From assembly GCA_905235555.1 (NCBI GenBank), contig CAJOMD010000028.1:1-39386 (forward strand): 39,386 nucleotides of DNA. The letters run 5' to 3'. Every line of letters begins with the position of its first letter. Within the stretch, counting starts at the first letter, position 1. Source of the stretch: an uncultured Eubacterium sp. Lineage in GTDB: Bacteria > Bacillota > Clostridia > Lachnospirales > Lachnospiraceae. Both the position numbers and the translations under genes were made by a program. A model generated the notes under the pieces. It searched no databases, was not told where the DNA came from, and saw only the letters and a program-made list of their open reading frames with translations. Shown here piece after piece: positions 25,131 to 33,021 of the stretch.

Positions 25131-25622
25131 ATGTTTAAAGGATTATGGTATAAATGGATAATAGTTTTTCTAGTTTCAATGGTTCCACTAGTGGAGCTTA
25201 GAGGAGCTATTCCCGTGGCTGAAGGTTTTCATTTAAGACCTGTTTGGCTATATATTTTAATAATTATTATTGGAAATATGCTTCCAGTTCCAATCATCTT
25301 TTTCTTTGCGAGAAAGGTGCTTCTTTGGGGCAAGGATAAAAAGTATATCGGAAAGTTTTTCACATGGTGCTTGGAAAAAGGAGAGCACGGTGGTGAGAAG
25401 CTTACTCAGAAAACTAGAGGCGGAGTGTATGTTGCACTTTTACTTTTTGTTGGAATTCCACTTCCAGGGACAGGTGCTTGGACAGGAACTCTTGCGGCCA
25501 GCATTTTAGATTTAGACTTTAAGAAGAGTTGTCTAGCTGCTATGGGTGGAGTTCTTTTAGCAGGAACAATTATGTTGCTTCTAAGCCTAGGAGTATTCTC
25601 AGGTATTAGAGCGATTGGATAG
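25131..25622 (+). CDS. COG2426-type small multidrug-export family membrane protein
   Basis: This 163-aa protein has about four membrane helices. It carries the family features SMVPLVELRGAIPVAEGFHL near the N-terminus and LLFVGIPLPGTGAWTGTLAASIL in the second half. The two Pro/Gly-rich re-entrant-like motifs are the hallmark of this family, which is annotated as putative small multi-drug export protein. Transport has not been shown for most members, so the name should be read as a family label. A weak AGAGGG site precedes the ATG. The next gene starts 8 nt after its stop. Confidence 0.85.
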   Translation: MFKGLWYKWIIVFLVSMVPLVELRGAIPVAEGFHLRPVWLYILIIIIGNMLPVPIIFFFARKVLLWGKDKKYIGKFFTWCLEKGEHGGEKLTQKTRGGVYVALLLFVGIPLPGTGAWTGTLAASILDLDFKKSCLAAMGGVLLAGTIMLLLSLGVFSGIRAIG

Positions 25623-25630
25623 AGGTATAT

Positions 25631-26017
25631 ATGGCAGACTATTATAAGTTTAAAAATAATCAACCACAAAGAACGCAGTATCAATCTAGCCTACTAGGTA
25701 AGGTTGCTATTGGAATTACTTTGCCTGCAGTCATTCTTACATTTATTTCAATTATTCTTTCTTTCGCAAACGTCAAAGTATTTGGCATAAATCCATTTGC
25801 TATAACAATCATTTGCGCAGGAATCACTATACTTGGCTGTATATTGATTGCAATTGATATTGTTATTTTTAACCGCAAACAGGCTAAAGAAAACAACGAT
25901 GGAAAACTTAAGCCAAAAGCTATGGACATTGGACGTATGGTTCATTTGGTTATTGGAATAGTGGTAGGAATTATTATAGGATATTTGATTTGGGGAGCTA
26001 AGTTTGGCCCAAGATAG
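25631..26017 (+). CDS. Small membrane protein of unknown function, three helices
   Basis: This 128-aa protein starts with a polar, Gln-rich cytosolic segment (1-20). Three hydrophobic helices follow, around residues 24-48, 54-78 and 102-124, separated by a Lys-rich loop (NRKQAKENNDGKLKPK). I recognise no family. AGAGGT precedes the ATG, and it lies in a tight run with the multidrug-export-like gene before it and rarA 12 nt after it, so the three are likely co-transcribed. Confidence 0.75.
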   Translation: MADYYKFKNNQPQRTQYQSSLLGKVAIGITLPAVILTFISIILSFANVKVFGINPFAITIICAGITILGCILIAIDIVIFNRKQAKENNDGKLKPKAMDIGRMVHLVIGIVVGIIIGYLIWGAKFGPR

Positions 26018-26029
26018 ATAGAGGAAACT

Positions 26030-27352
26030 ATGGATTTATTTGATTACGCTAGAGACGTAAATACAAAAAAAGAATCACCCCTAGCTAGTAGACTCCGTCC
26101 AAAGACTTTAGATGAAGTGGTAGGACAAGAGCACATCATAGCTAAGGATAAACTTTTATATAGAGCCATTAAGGCAGACAAAATTAGTTCTGTTATTTTT
26201 TATGGTCCACCGGGTACTGGAAAGACCACTTTGGCGAAGGTGATTGCAAACACCACTAGTTCAAAGTTCACACAACTTAATGCTACAGTATCGGGCAAGA
26301 AAGATATGCAAGACGTGGTGGCCAAAGCCAAAGACGAACTTGCAATGACTGGAAAGAAAACAATTCTATTTATCGATGAGATACATAGATTTAATAAAAG
26401 CCAGCAGGATTACTTGCTACCTTTTGTGGAGGATGGCACAGTGATTTTGATTGGAGCTACTACAGAGAATCCATACTTTGAAGTAAACCGTGCGCTTATT
26501 TCTAGGTCAATTGTTTTTGAACTATATCCTCTAAGTGAGGAGAATATAAAGACTTTGATTAGAAGAGCCGTGGAAGACGAAGAAAATGGAATGGGTTCAT
26601 ACAATGTCACTATTGATGATGAGTCAGTGGACTTCTTAGCAAACATAGCAAACGGAGATGCTAGAACTGCCCTTAATGCTATCGAGCTTGGAGTTTTGAC
26701 TACAGATCCATCAGAGGATGGAAAGATTCATATTACATTGGATGTGGCAGAGGAATGTATCCAAAAGCGTGCTCTAAAGTACGACAAAGATGGTGACAAT
26801 CATTACGACACTATTTCAGCTTTTATAAAAAGTATGAGAGGCTCAGATCCAGATGCAGTTGTTTATTATTTGGCGAAGATGCTTGCAGCTGGTGAGAGTA
26901 TAGACTTTATCGCAAGAAGAATTATGATTTGTGCGTCAGAAGATGTGGGCATGGCTAACCCTAATGCTTTGGTGGTGGCTACATCTGCCGCAGAGGCAGT
27001 AAGACAAATCGGAATGCCAGAAGCAAGAATTATTTTGGCTGAGGCTGCAGTGTATGTGGCGATGTCTCCTAAAAGCAACGCTTCATACATGGCAATTGAG
27101 CGAGCCACAGCAGAAGTTGAAAATAATATTCAGGCTCCTGTACCGGCACATTTGCAGGATGCGCACTATAGTGGTCATGAAGACTTGGGACACGGCGTTG
27201 GATATAAATACGCACACGATTTCCCAAATCACTATGTAGATCAACAGTATTTGCCGGATGCCATAAAGGATAAAAAATTTTATGAGCCAGGTGACTTGGG
27301 AGTAGAAAAAGAACTAAAAGATCGTTTGGAAAAGATTAAAAACGAAAAATAG
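26030..27352 (+). CDS. rarA: Replication-associated recombination protein RarA (MgsA)
   Basis: This 440-aa protein is an AAA+ ATPase related to clamp-loader subunits. It begins PLASRLRPKTLDEVVGQEHI, then Walker A GPPGTGKT (59-66), Walker B LFIDEIHRFNKSQQD and sensor GATTENPYFEVN. The C-terminal tetramerisation domain includes the family motif MSPKSNASYMAI and ends near HFPNHYVDQQYLP. It acts at stalled replication forks with single-stranded DNA-binding protein. GAGGAAACT precedes the ATG. Confidence 0.95.
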   Translation: MDLFDYARDVNTKKESPLASRLRPKTLDEVVGQEHIIAKDKLLYRAIKADKISSVIFYGPPGTGKTTLAKVIANTTSSKFTQLNATVSGKKDMQDVVAKAKDELAMTGKKTILFIDEIHRFNKSQQDYLLPFVEDGTVILIGATTENPYFEVNRALISRSIVFELYPLSEENIKTLIRRAVEDEENGMGSYNVTIDDESVDFLANIANGDARTALNAIELGVLTTDPSEDGKIHITLDVAEECIQKRALKYDKDGDNHYDTISAFIKSMRGSDPDAVVYYLAKMLAAGESIDFIARRIMICASEDVGMANPNALVVATSAAEAVRQIGMPEARIILAEAAVYVAMSPKSNASYMAIERATAEVENNIQAPVPAHLQDAHYSGHEDLGHGVGYKYAHDFPNHYVDQQYLPDAIKDKKFYEPGDLGVEKELKDRLEKIKNEK

Positions 27353-27370
27353 AAAACTATAATATATTTT

Positions 27371-27383
27371 GCACCGGAGGTGC
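27371..27383 (+). promoter_or_regulatory. Ribosome binding site held in a small hairpin before the DUF5717 gene
   Basis: GCACC (27371-27375) pairs with GGTGC (27379-27383), and the loop GGA plus the right arm make up the GGAGGTG ribosome binding site. A TATAAT at 27358-27363 lies just upstream, with no good -35. Confidence 0.45.
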
Positions 27384-27385
27384 TT

Positions 27386-30300
27386 ATGAAAGCATTAGTC
27401 GAGAGACTTGCAACAGGTATTTCAGTTTACGAAACTCCTGATGCAGAAATGTCAGAGAACCAAATAGCTGCCACATTAGACAGTGGGGAGAGCAAAGAGG
27501 GAGAAATTACCATTAAGAGTAAAAATGGACTCCCTATTAAAGGCGTGGTTTGCAGTACAGATGCTCACGTAAGCTTCGAGCACGATTCTTTTGACGGAAC
27601 AGAAAATACTATCAAGTATAAAATCACAACAGAGAACCTTGCTCCAGGTCAGATAGTAAGTGGAACTATCAGTGTGGTGACAGATGCGGGTGATTACGCT
27701 ATTCCATTCGGTATCACTATGAAGGAGCGTGCTATTCGCACATCAGCTGGAGATATCACTAATTATGAGACTTTTGTGAAAGCTGTGAAAGAAGGATACG
27801 ATGAAGCTTTAATAGTTTTCTTATCAAAAGAATTTAAAGACTTCTTCTTAGAGGATGACAATAAAGAATACACTCTCTATAACCAGGTGATGAGAAATGG
27901 GAATAGAGATATTGCCCTAGAAGAGTTCTTGGTTGGAATGGGACTAAAAGAGAGAATCCAAATCAAACTAAAAGACTCCTACAAAGAATACGCAGACATT
28001 ACAGAAAACTACAGCGATGTAATAAAGATTTATAAAAATACTTGGGGTTACACAGAGATAGACGTGGAATTGGAAGGGGATTTTTTCTACGGATGTGAGC
28101 CAAAGATTGGTGGAGAGCAATTTAATGGGAATACCGTTGAATACACTTATTTTATCAACGCATCAAGACTTCACGGAGGAAGTAATCACGGAAAAATCAA
28201 ATTTAAAACATCTAACGAGACTTTAGTTTACGACATTATCGTGGTAAATGAAGCAGTTAGAGATGATGCATATATAAATGCGAAGAAGAGTGTACTTAGT
28301 TTTGTTAAAAACTATCTAGCTTTTAGAACTGGAAAGATGGACGGCGAAGAGTGGAAGAAGAAAATGATTCAGACTGCCAATGATAGACTTGATTGGGACA
28401 AAAATGACATTATGGGTCTATCCGCCACAGCACAGGTCGCTATTTTAGATAATGATGAGTCAAAGGCGCTTGAGACATTAAACACTATCTCGGGTATTAT
28501 GGCACAGCAAGGCGATAAGAAAGATATCAGTCAGTATTGCTATTACTTGTACTTAAGGTCATTGTACAAGAACGATGCGGCATTTACTGAGGACATAAAG
28601 AAGGAAATTAAGAATTATTTTGAGAATGGATACGATACATGGCAAGTGCTATGGGTATTATTCTACACAGATGATAGATATAACAACAATCCATCACTCA
28701 AGTATACTTTGGCAAAGCGTGCGTTTAACCACGGAACAGTAAGTCCAATTATTTACTTTGAGGCAGCTCAAGTTCTACTAGATGAACCAGCACTTCTAAA
28801 AGAGATTGGTGATTTTGAAATTCAGGTTATCAATTTTATTGCAAGATATGATATGGTTAAGCGTCCATTTGCAAAACAGGTAGCTTTAGTTTTAGAGAGG
28901 GAGAAAGGATTCAACGATAAAATCTTTGACACTCTAACTAAGTTCTACGAAGCTACTAAGCTTAAAGATGTTCTTACAACAATTTGTAGAATGATTGTGA
29001 GTGGTGATAAGAGAGATAAGAAATATCATCAGTGGCTAAAAGCTGGTGTGGCTAAAGATATAAATGTAACTAACCTATTTGAATATTACATTTACACAAC
29101 AGATACATCTAACTACGAAAAACTAGAAAAGAATGCATACAAGTACTTTGAACTAGGAACTGAGTCTCTAGAAGAAAATAGAGATTACTTCTTTGCGAAT
29201 GTTGTTAATAACTTCTCACCAAAGGATAAGACATACTCTAAGTGTTTGGCAGATATGGAAAGATTTACCACAGACGAAATCTTAGCAGAGCATAACAATA
29301 CGCATCTTCAGTTTGTTTATAAAGATGTATTAAGTGATGAGTTTATTGTGGGTGAGTTAGAAGACCACCTTCCAAATGTACTTCACACTTACAAGATAGA
29401 GGTGGACAATGAAAACATTCAGTCAGTGATTGTCGCACACAAAGAAGTGGATGCAGTACAGGAAGTTGAACTAAAAGACGGAGTTGCTTATGTACAACTT
29501 TACACAAAACATCCGGTTATTATGTATGTGGACTACAGAGGAAGATTCCTATCTAAAGTAGAAAGCACTATCACAAGTATGGCCGAGATGATTAACATTA
29601 CAAAAACAGGCTTTAACGCGATGCTTAAACTTTGTGATACAGAAGATTTACTTAGCCATCCAAGCAAGCGCAAGGGTGAGGCTAAGGCTATCAAGGATAC
29701 AATGGAGATTAGGGGCATAACTAGCCATTACAAACATTTCATTGAGAATTTTGCGGTGGACTACTTCTACAAAGGATATGACATGGGTGATTTAAATGTT
29801 TACCCAGTAGATTTTGACTTGGATACATTGTCCATATTTGCTAGAAGAAAAGTGATTGAGATTATGCTATCAAGAAATCATTTGAAGAAGACTTATCCTT
29901 TAGTAGCAAAGTATGGATACAAAGGAATTGATAAAAAGTTAATCGAAAAACTTTGTGTGGAGCTAGTTAAAGATCCCGACTTTGACAATAATGAGATTGT
30001 AGTTGAGATGTGTGGCAACATTTTCAGAAACGGTTGTAGGGATAAAGATGTTCTTAAGTACCTGGGTCGTCATTATGATAGTGGCTCACAAGAATTATAT
30101 CAATTGTTCTTGGCGTCTAAGTCTTTAGAGCTTGATGACAATACCATTGCAGAAAGACTTCTTATTCAGTATATGTTTGAGAATGATACCTCAGATAAGA
30201 TTTTTGATATTTATACAGAATATTTGAAATATCCAACATCATCTAAGGTGCGCAAGGCTTTCTACACATACGTATGTTATAACTACTTCATAAAGAAAGT

Positions 30301-30925
30301 TCAGTGCCCAGATATAGTTTGGGAAATTTTGGAAGAAGAGTATGCTAATGGGTTTAACACTCCAATGATTTGTAAGATTGCATTTATTGAAGTTATGTCT
30401 AAAGTATCGGAACCTTCCAAGAGACAGATTACAATTGTTGAGACACTAATAGGTGAACTTGCTAAGAATAGCATTCATTTTGAATTTTATAAGAAATTTA
30501 GCAAGTGGATTAAGATTCCATTTGGAATGGCTGATAAGACTATCATCGACTTTAGAACTAACCCTAACCATAAGGTCGAAATCAAGTACACAATCACTAC
30601 TCCTGAAGGCAAACTAGAGCCAGTAGTTGAGGAGATGGGAAGCATCTACCAAGGAGTGTTCACAAAAGAGATTATTATGTTCTACGGTGAGCAGATAAAT
30701 TATAGCATTAGAGAGTACTCAGAAGAAGAGCCTAATGGAAAAGTAGTGGATAACTATTCAGTTAGAATATCTAAGAAAGACATCTACAACGACGAGACTA
30801 GATTTGGAATGATTAATTCAATGATGGTCTGCAGAGAACTAGGGAAAGATGAAGAATGTAAAGAAATAATGCAGACTTATGAACTTGATAAAGTAGCAGG
30901 AAAAGAGTCGTTTAAACTGCTATAA
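27386..30925 (+). CDS. DUF5717 family giant protein (1,179 aa), function unknown
   Basis: This is the largest gene in the window. The first 150 residues read as one or two beta-rich Ig-like domains (alternating strands such as GEITIKSKNGLPIKGVV). After a helical segment, a second beta domain occurs near 220-285 (YTEIDVELEGDFFYGCEPKIGG). The middle, about 310-1030, is almost all helical with TPR/HEAT-like periodicity, suggesting an alpha-solenoid. The last 120 residues return to beta strands. No signal peptide, membrane helix or catalytic motif is visible. I place it in DUF5717 from memory of the family and its fixed partner DUF5716. The start has GGAGGTG inside a hairpin. Confidence 0.75.
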   Translation: MKALVERLATGISVYETPDAEMSENQIAATLDSGESKEGEITIKSKNGLPIKGVVCSTDAHVSFEHDSFDGTENTIKYKITTENLAPGQIVSGTISVVTDAGDYAIPFGITMKERAIRTSAGDITNYETFVKAVKEGYDEALIVFLSKEFKDFFLEDDNKEYTLYNQVMRNGNRDIALEEFLVGMGLKERIQIKLKDSYKEYADITENYSDVIKIYKNTWGYTEIDVELEGDFFYGCEPKIGGEQFNGNTVEYTYFINASRLHGGSNHGKIKFKTSNETLVYDIIVVNEAVRDDAYINAKKSVLSFVKNYLAFRTGKMDGEEWKKKMIQTANDRLDWDKNDIMGLSATAQVAILDNDESKALETLNTISGIMAQQGDKKDISQYCYYLYLRSLYKNDAAFTEDIKKEIKNYFENGYDTWQVLWVLFYTDDRYNNNPSLKYTLAKRAFNHGTVSPIIYFEAAQVLLDEPALLKEIGDFEIQVINFIARYDMVKRPFAKQVALVLEREKGFNDKIFDTLTKFYEATKLKDVLTTICRMIVSGDKRDKKYHQWLKAGVAKDINVTNLFEYYIYTTDTSNYEKLEKNAYKYFELGTESLEENRDYFFANVVNNFSPKDKTYSKCLADMERFTTDEILAEHNNTHLQFVYKDVLSDEFIVGELEDHLPNVLHTYKIEVDNENIQSVIVAHKEVDAVQEVELKDGVAYVQLYTKHPVIMYVDYRGRFLSKVESTITSMAEMINITKTGFNAMLKLCDTEDLLSHPSKRKGEAKAIKDTMEIRGITSHYKHFIENFAVDYFYKGYDMGDLNVYPVDFDLDTLSIFARRKVIEIMLSRNHLKKTYPLVAKYGYKGIDKKLIEKLCVELVKDPDFDNNEIVVEMCGNIFRNGCRDKDVLKYLGRHYDSGSQELYQLFLASKSLELDDNTIAERLLIQYMFENDTSDKIFDIYTEYLKYPTSSKVRKAFYTYVCYNYFIKKVQCPDIVWEILEEEYANGFNTPMICKIAFIEVMSKVSEPSKRQITIVETLIGELAKNSIHFEFYKKFSKWIKIPFGMADKTIIDFRTNPNHKVEIKYTITTPEGKLEPVVEEMGSIYQGVFTKEIIMFYGEQINYSIREYSEEEPNGKVVDNYSVRISKKDIYNDETRFGMINSMMVCRELGKDEECKEIMQTYELDKVAGKESFKLL

Positions 30926-30936
30926 GGAGGAGAAAA

Positions 30937-32196
30937 GTGGGCAAAGGTATAATTCTTGGAATTGATTTTTCCATGGACTTTACACAACTTGCATATTTGG
31001 AAAATGATGTGACACCTAAGAATATTCACACTAAGAATAAGGACACGTTTCAGATTCCAACTACAGTTTGTTACAACAAAGAACTGATGGAGTGGTCATC
31101 AGGTGATGAAGCTGTGAGTAAAGGGAGACTAAACAACAGTACTTCCTATACTAACTTGCCTAAAATGTGTAACAAAAAAATGCGAAAAGACGACCGTGAA
31201 GTGGTTAAAGTATTTATGGAATACTTACTTGATTTAGCTAGACGTCGCCTAAAGACTAGAGTCATCAGAAATATTTTGATTTCTGTGGAAGATTTAAATC
31301 CTACTATGGTGGATAACATTAAGAAAATTTTTGTGGAGATAGGATTTGAAAAGAAACAGGTAAGAATAATTTCTCACACAGAAAGTTTTATTTACTATAT
31401 TCTTAACCAGAATAGTGATATTTGGGTAAATAAAGTATTGCTTGTTAATTACAACAAATGTGATTTCTCGCTTAGAAAACTAAGTGTAATGAAGAGTAGA
31501 AAGCCTTATGTGGCTGATGTGGAAGCAAAAGATTACTCATTTATTGAGAACAAGATAAAAGAGAAGAACGTAGTGTTTGACTCGGAACTTGATGATAACG
31601 CAATGGTTCAACTGGATAAGTCTTTGGCTAGGCAGTTAGCAAAGGAACTAAAGGATGATGTGGTATCAGCTATTTATTTAGTGGGGCAGGGATTTATCGA
31701 TGCTAGTTGGGATAACACTATCAAAGAAATTTGTGAAAACAGAAGAGTATTCCAGGGTAACAACTTGTTTGTAAAGGGCGCAGCTTATGCGGCCAAAGAA
31801 TTTTTCCATATTCCAACTTTGGAAGATTTTGTTATCTCTTGCGAGGGAAGAACCCGTGTAAAGATTACAATGAGTCTTAAGAAGAAGGATAGAGACAGTG
31901 CAATTGCACTTTCAGATATTGGTCAACATTGGTACGGTGCAAACAAAACAATTGAGTGTATTATGGAAGAACCTACAGTGGCAGAGTTTGCAATACACGA
32001 CATAATAAACAAAAAGACAGAGCAATTCGAGATGGATTTAAGTAGTTTTCCTAAGCGTCCGCCAAAGACCACAAGGCTTCAAGTGAGTTTTAAATATTTG
32101 ACGGAACATGAAATTGAAATTGAGATTAAAGACTTAGGATTTGGAGAATTCTACGAAGCTTCAAACAAGAAGGTAACTAAACAACTAAAAGTATAA
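30937..32196 (+). CDS. DUF5716 family Hsp70/actin-like protein, ATP site degenerate
   Basis: This 419-aa protein begins ILGIDFSMDFTQLAYL (residues 6-21), matching the Hsp70/actin phosphate-1 loop with D10 kept. VLLVNYNKCDFSL occupies the place of the phosphate-2 motif (usually D-x-GGGT) but lacks Asp and all glycines. IYLVGQGFIDASW then LFVKGAAYAAKEFF match the Hsp70 adenosine motif and its following helix. The last 125 residues are beta-rich, similar in place to an Hsp70 substrate domain. ATPase activity is doubtful. The start is GTG with AAGGAGG, 11 nt after the DUF5717 gene. Its role is unknown. Confidence 0.75.
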   Translation: MGKGIILGIDFSMDFTQLAYLENDVTPKNIHTKNKDTFQIPTTVCYNKELMEWSSGDEAVSKGRLNNSTSYTNLPKMCNKKMRKDDREVVKVFMEYLLDLARRRLKTRVIRNILISVEDLNPTMVDNIKKIFVEIGFEKKQVRIISHTESFIYYILNQNSDIWVNKVLLVNYNKCDFSLRKLSVMKSRKPYVADVEAKDYSFIENKIKEKNVVFDSELDDNAMVQLDKSLARQLAKELKDDVVSAIYLVGQGFIDASWDNTIKEICENRRVFQGNNLFVKGAAYAAKEFFHIPTLEDFVISCEGRTRVKITMSLKKKDRDSAIALSDIGQHWYGANKTIECIMEEPTVAEFAIHDIINKKTEQFEMDLSSFPKRPPKTTRLQVSFKYLTEHEIEIEIKDLGFGEFYEASNKKVTKQLKV

Positions 32197-32208
32197 TAGG
32201 AGGGTAGA

Positions 32209-32988
32209 ATGAATAAACTTTCATTATGTACTAACCACATCGAAAAACCTTTTTATATCAAAGAGATAAATAAGAATATCTATTCTATAGAGGAGTTGGG
32301 ATACTATCTTTATAATTATCTATATTTGATAGACGATGAGTTTTTTGGTGAATCACTAATAAACTACATAGAAAATGAGCTGGAGCAAAAGACTATAGCC
32401 TCTGGACTTTATCAGATTATTGAAAACAAAGGGTCGCTTGGTGAGAAAATATCTTTTGTTATAAAGAACTGCGGTTACTACACAGAAAAAGAATCTGAAA
32501 GGCTGGAGAATCATTTAGTTATGCTTAGCTCGAAAACCGCTACTGAACGAGTCAAGGCTAAGGCTGATATTTTGATGGAGAATGAAAAGTTCAATATGGC
32601 TATCAACTACTACAACAGTATTTTGAACAAAGCCATCAATACTGATTTGGAAGATGAGTTTTATGGCAATGTTTACAATAACTTAGGAGTAGCGCTAGCA
32701 AGGCTCTTTGAATACGAGAGAGCTGCAGTAGCATTTAGAATGGCATACAGACTTAATAATTCCGTCTATACTCTAGAAGCGATTATTAACTGCGACTTAA
32801 TTTTGGACGATCTAGAAAGACTAGAGCGAGATGTAAAAAAATATGATGTGTCAGATGCAGTCGTCACACGCTTAAGAAATGAGTTGGACGCAAAGAAGAA
32901 GAGAATCAAAAAGAATTGGTCGAAGGACAAAGAAAACAAATACATTCAGAATTGCAAGAAAGAGTACATAGTAGAGGTTAACAGTTAA
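32209..32988 (+). CDS. TPR-containing protein, third gene of the DUF5717 cluster
   Basis: This 259-aa protein is all-helical. An N-terminal domain (IYSIEELGYYLYNYLYLIDDEFF) has repeated Tyr-Leu pairs. Two to three TPR-like repeats follow (about 110-200), including MAINYYNSILNKA and VYNNLGVALARLFEYERAAVAFRMAYRLN. The C-terminus is Lys-rich and coiled. No catalytic motif is seen. AGGAGG precedes the ATG, 12 nt after the DUF5716 gene, so all three are one translational unit. A scaffold or adaptor role is inference. Confidence 0.7.
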   Translation: MNKLSLCTNHIEKPFYIKEINKNIYSIEELGYYLYNYLYLIDDEFFGESLINYIENELEQKTIASGLYQIIENKGSLGEKISFVIKNCGYYTEKESERLENHLVMLSSKTATERVKAKADILMENEKFNMAINYYNSILNKAINTDLEDEFYGNVYNNLGVALARLFEYERAAVAFRMAYRLNNSVYTLEAIINCDLILDDLERLERDVKKYDVSDAVVTRLRNELDAKKKRIKKNWSKDKENKYIQNCKKEYIVEVNS

Positions 32989-33021
32989 GCTTTACTAAAT
33001 AATATAGAGGTGACTATTAAA

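Noticed and set aside
32989-33021. T-box riboswitch before valS
   Set aside because: The gap is 33 nt and contains no room for a T-box or a terminator.
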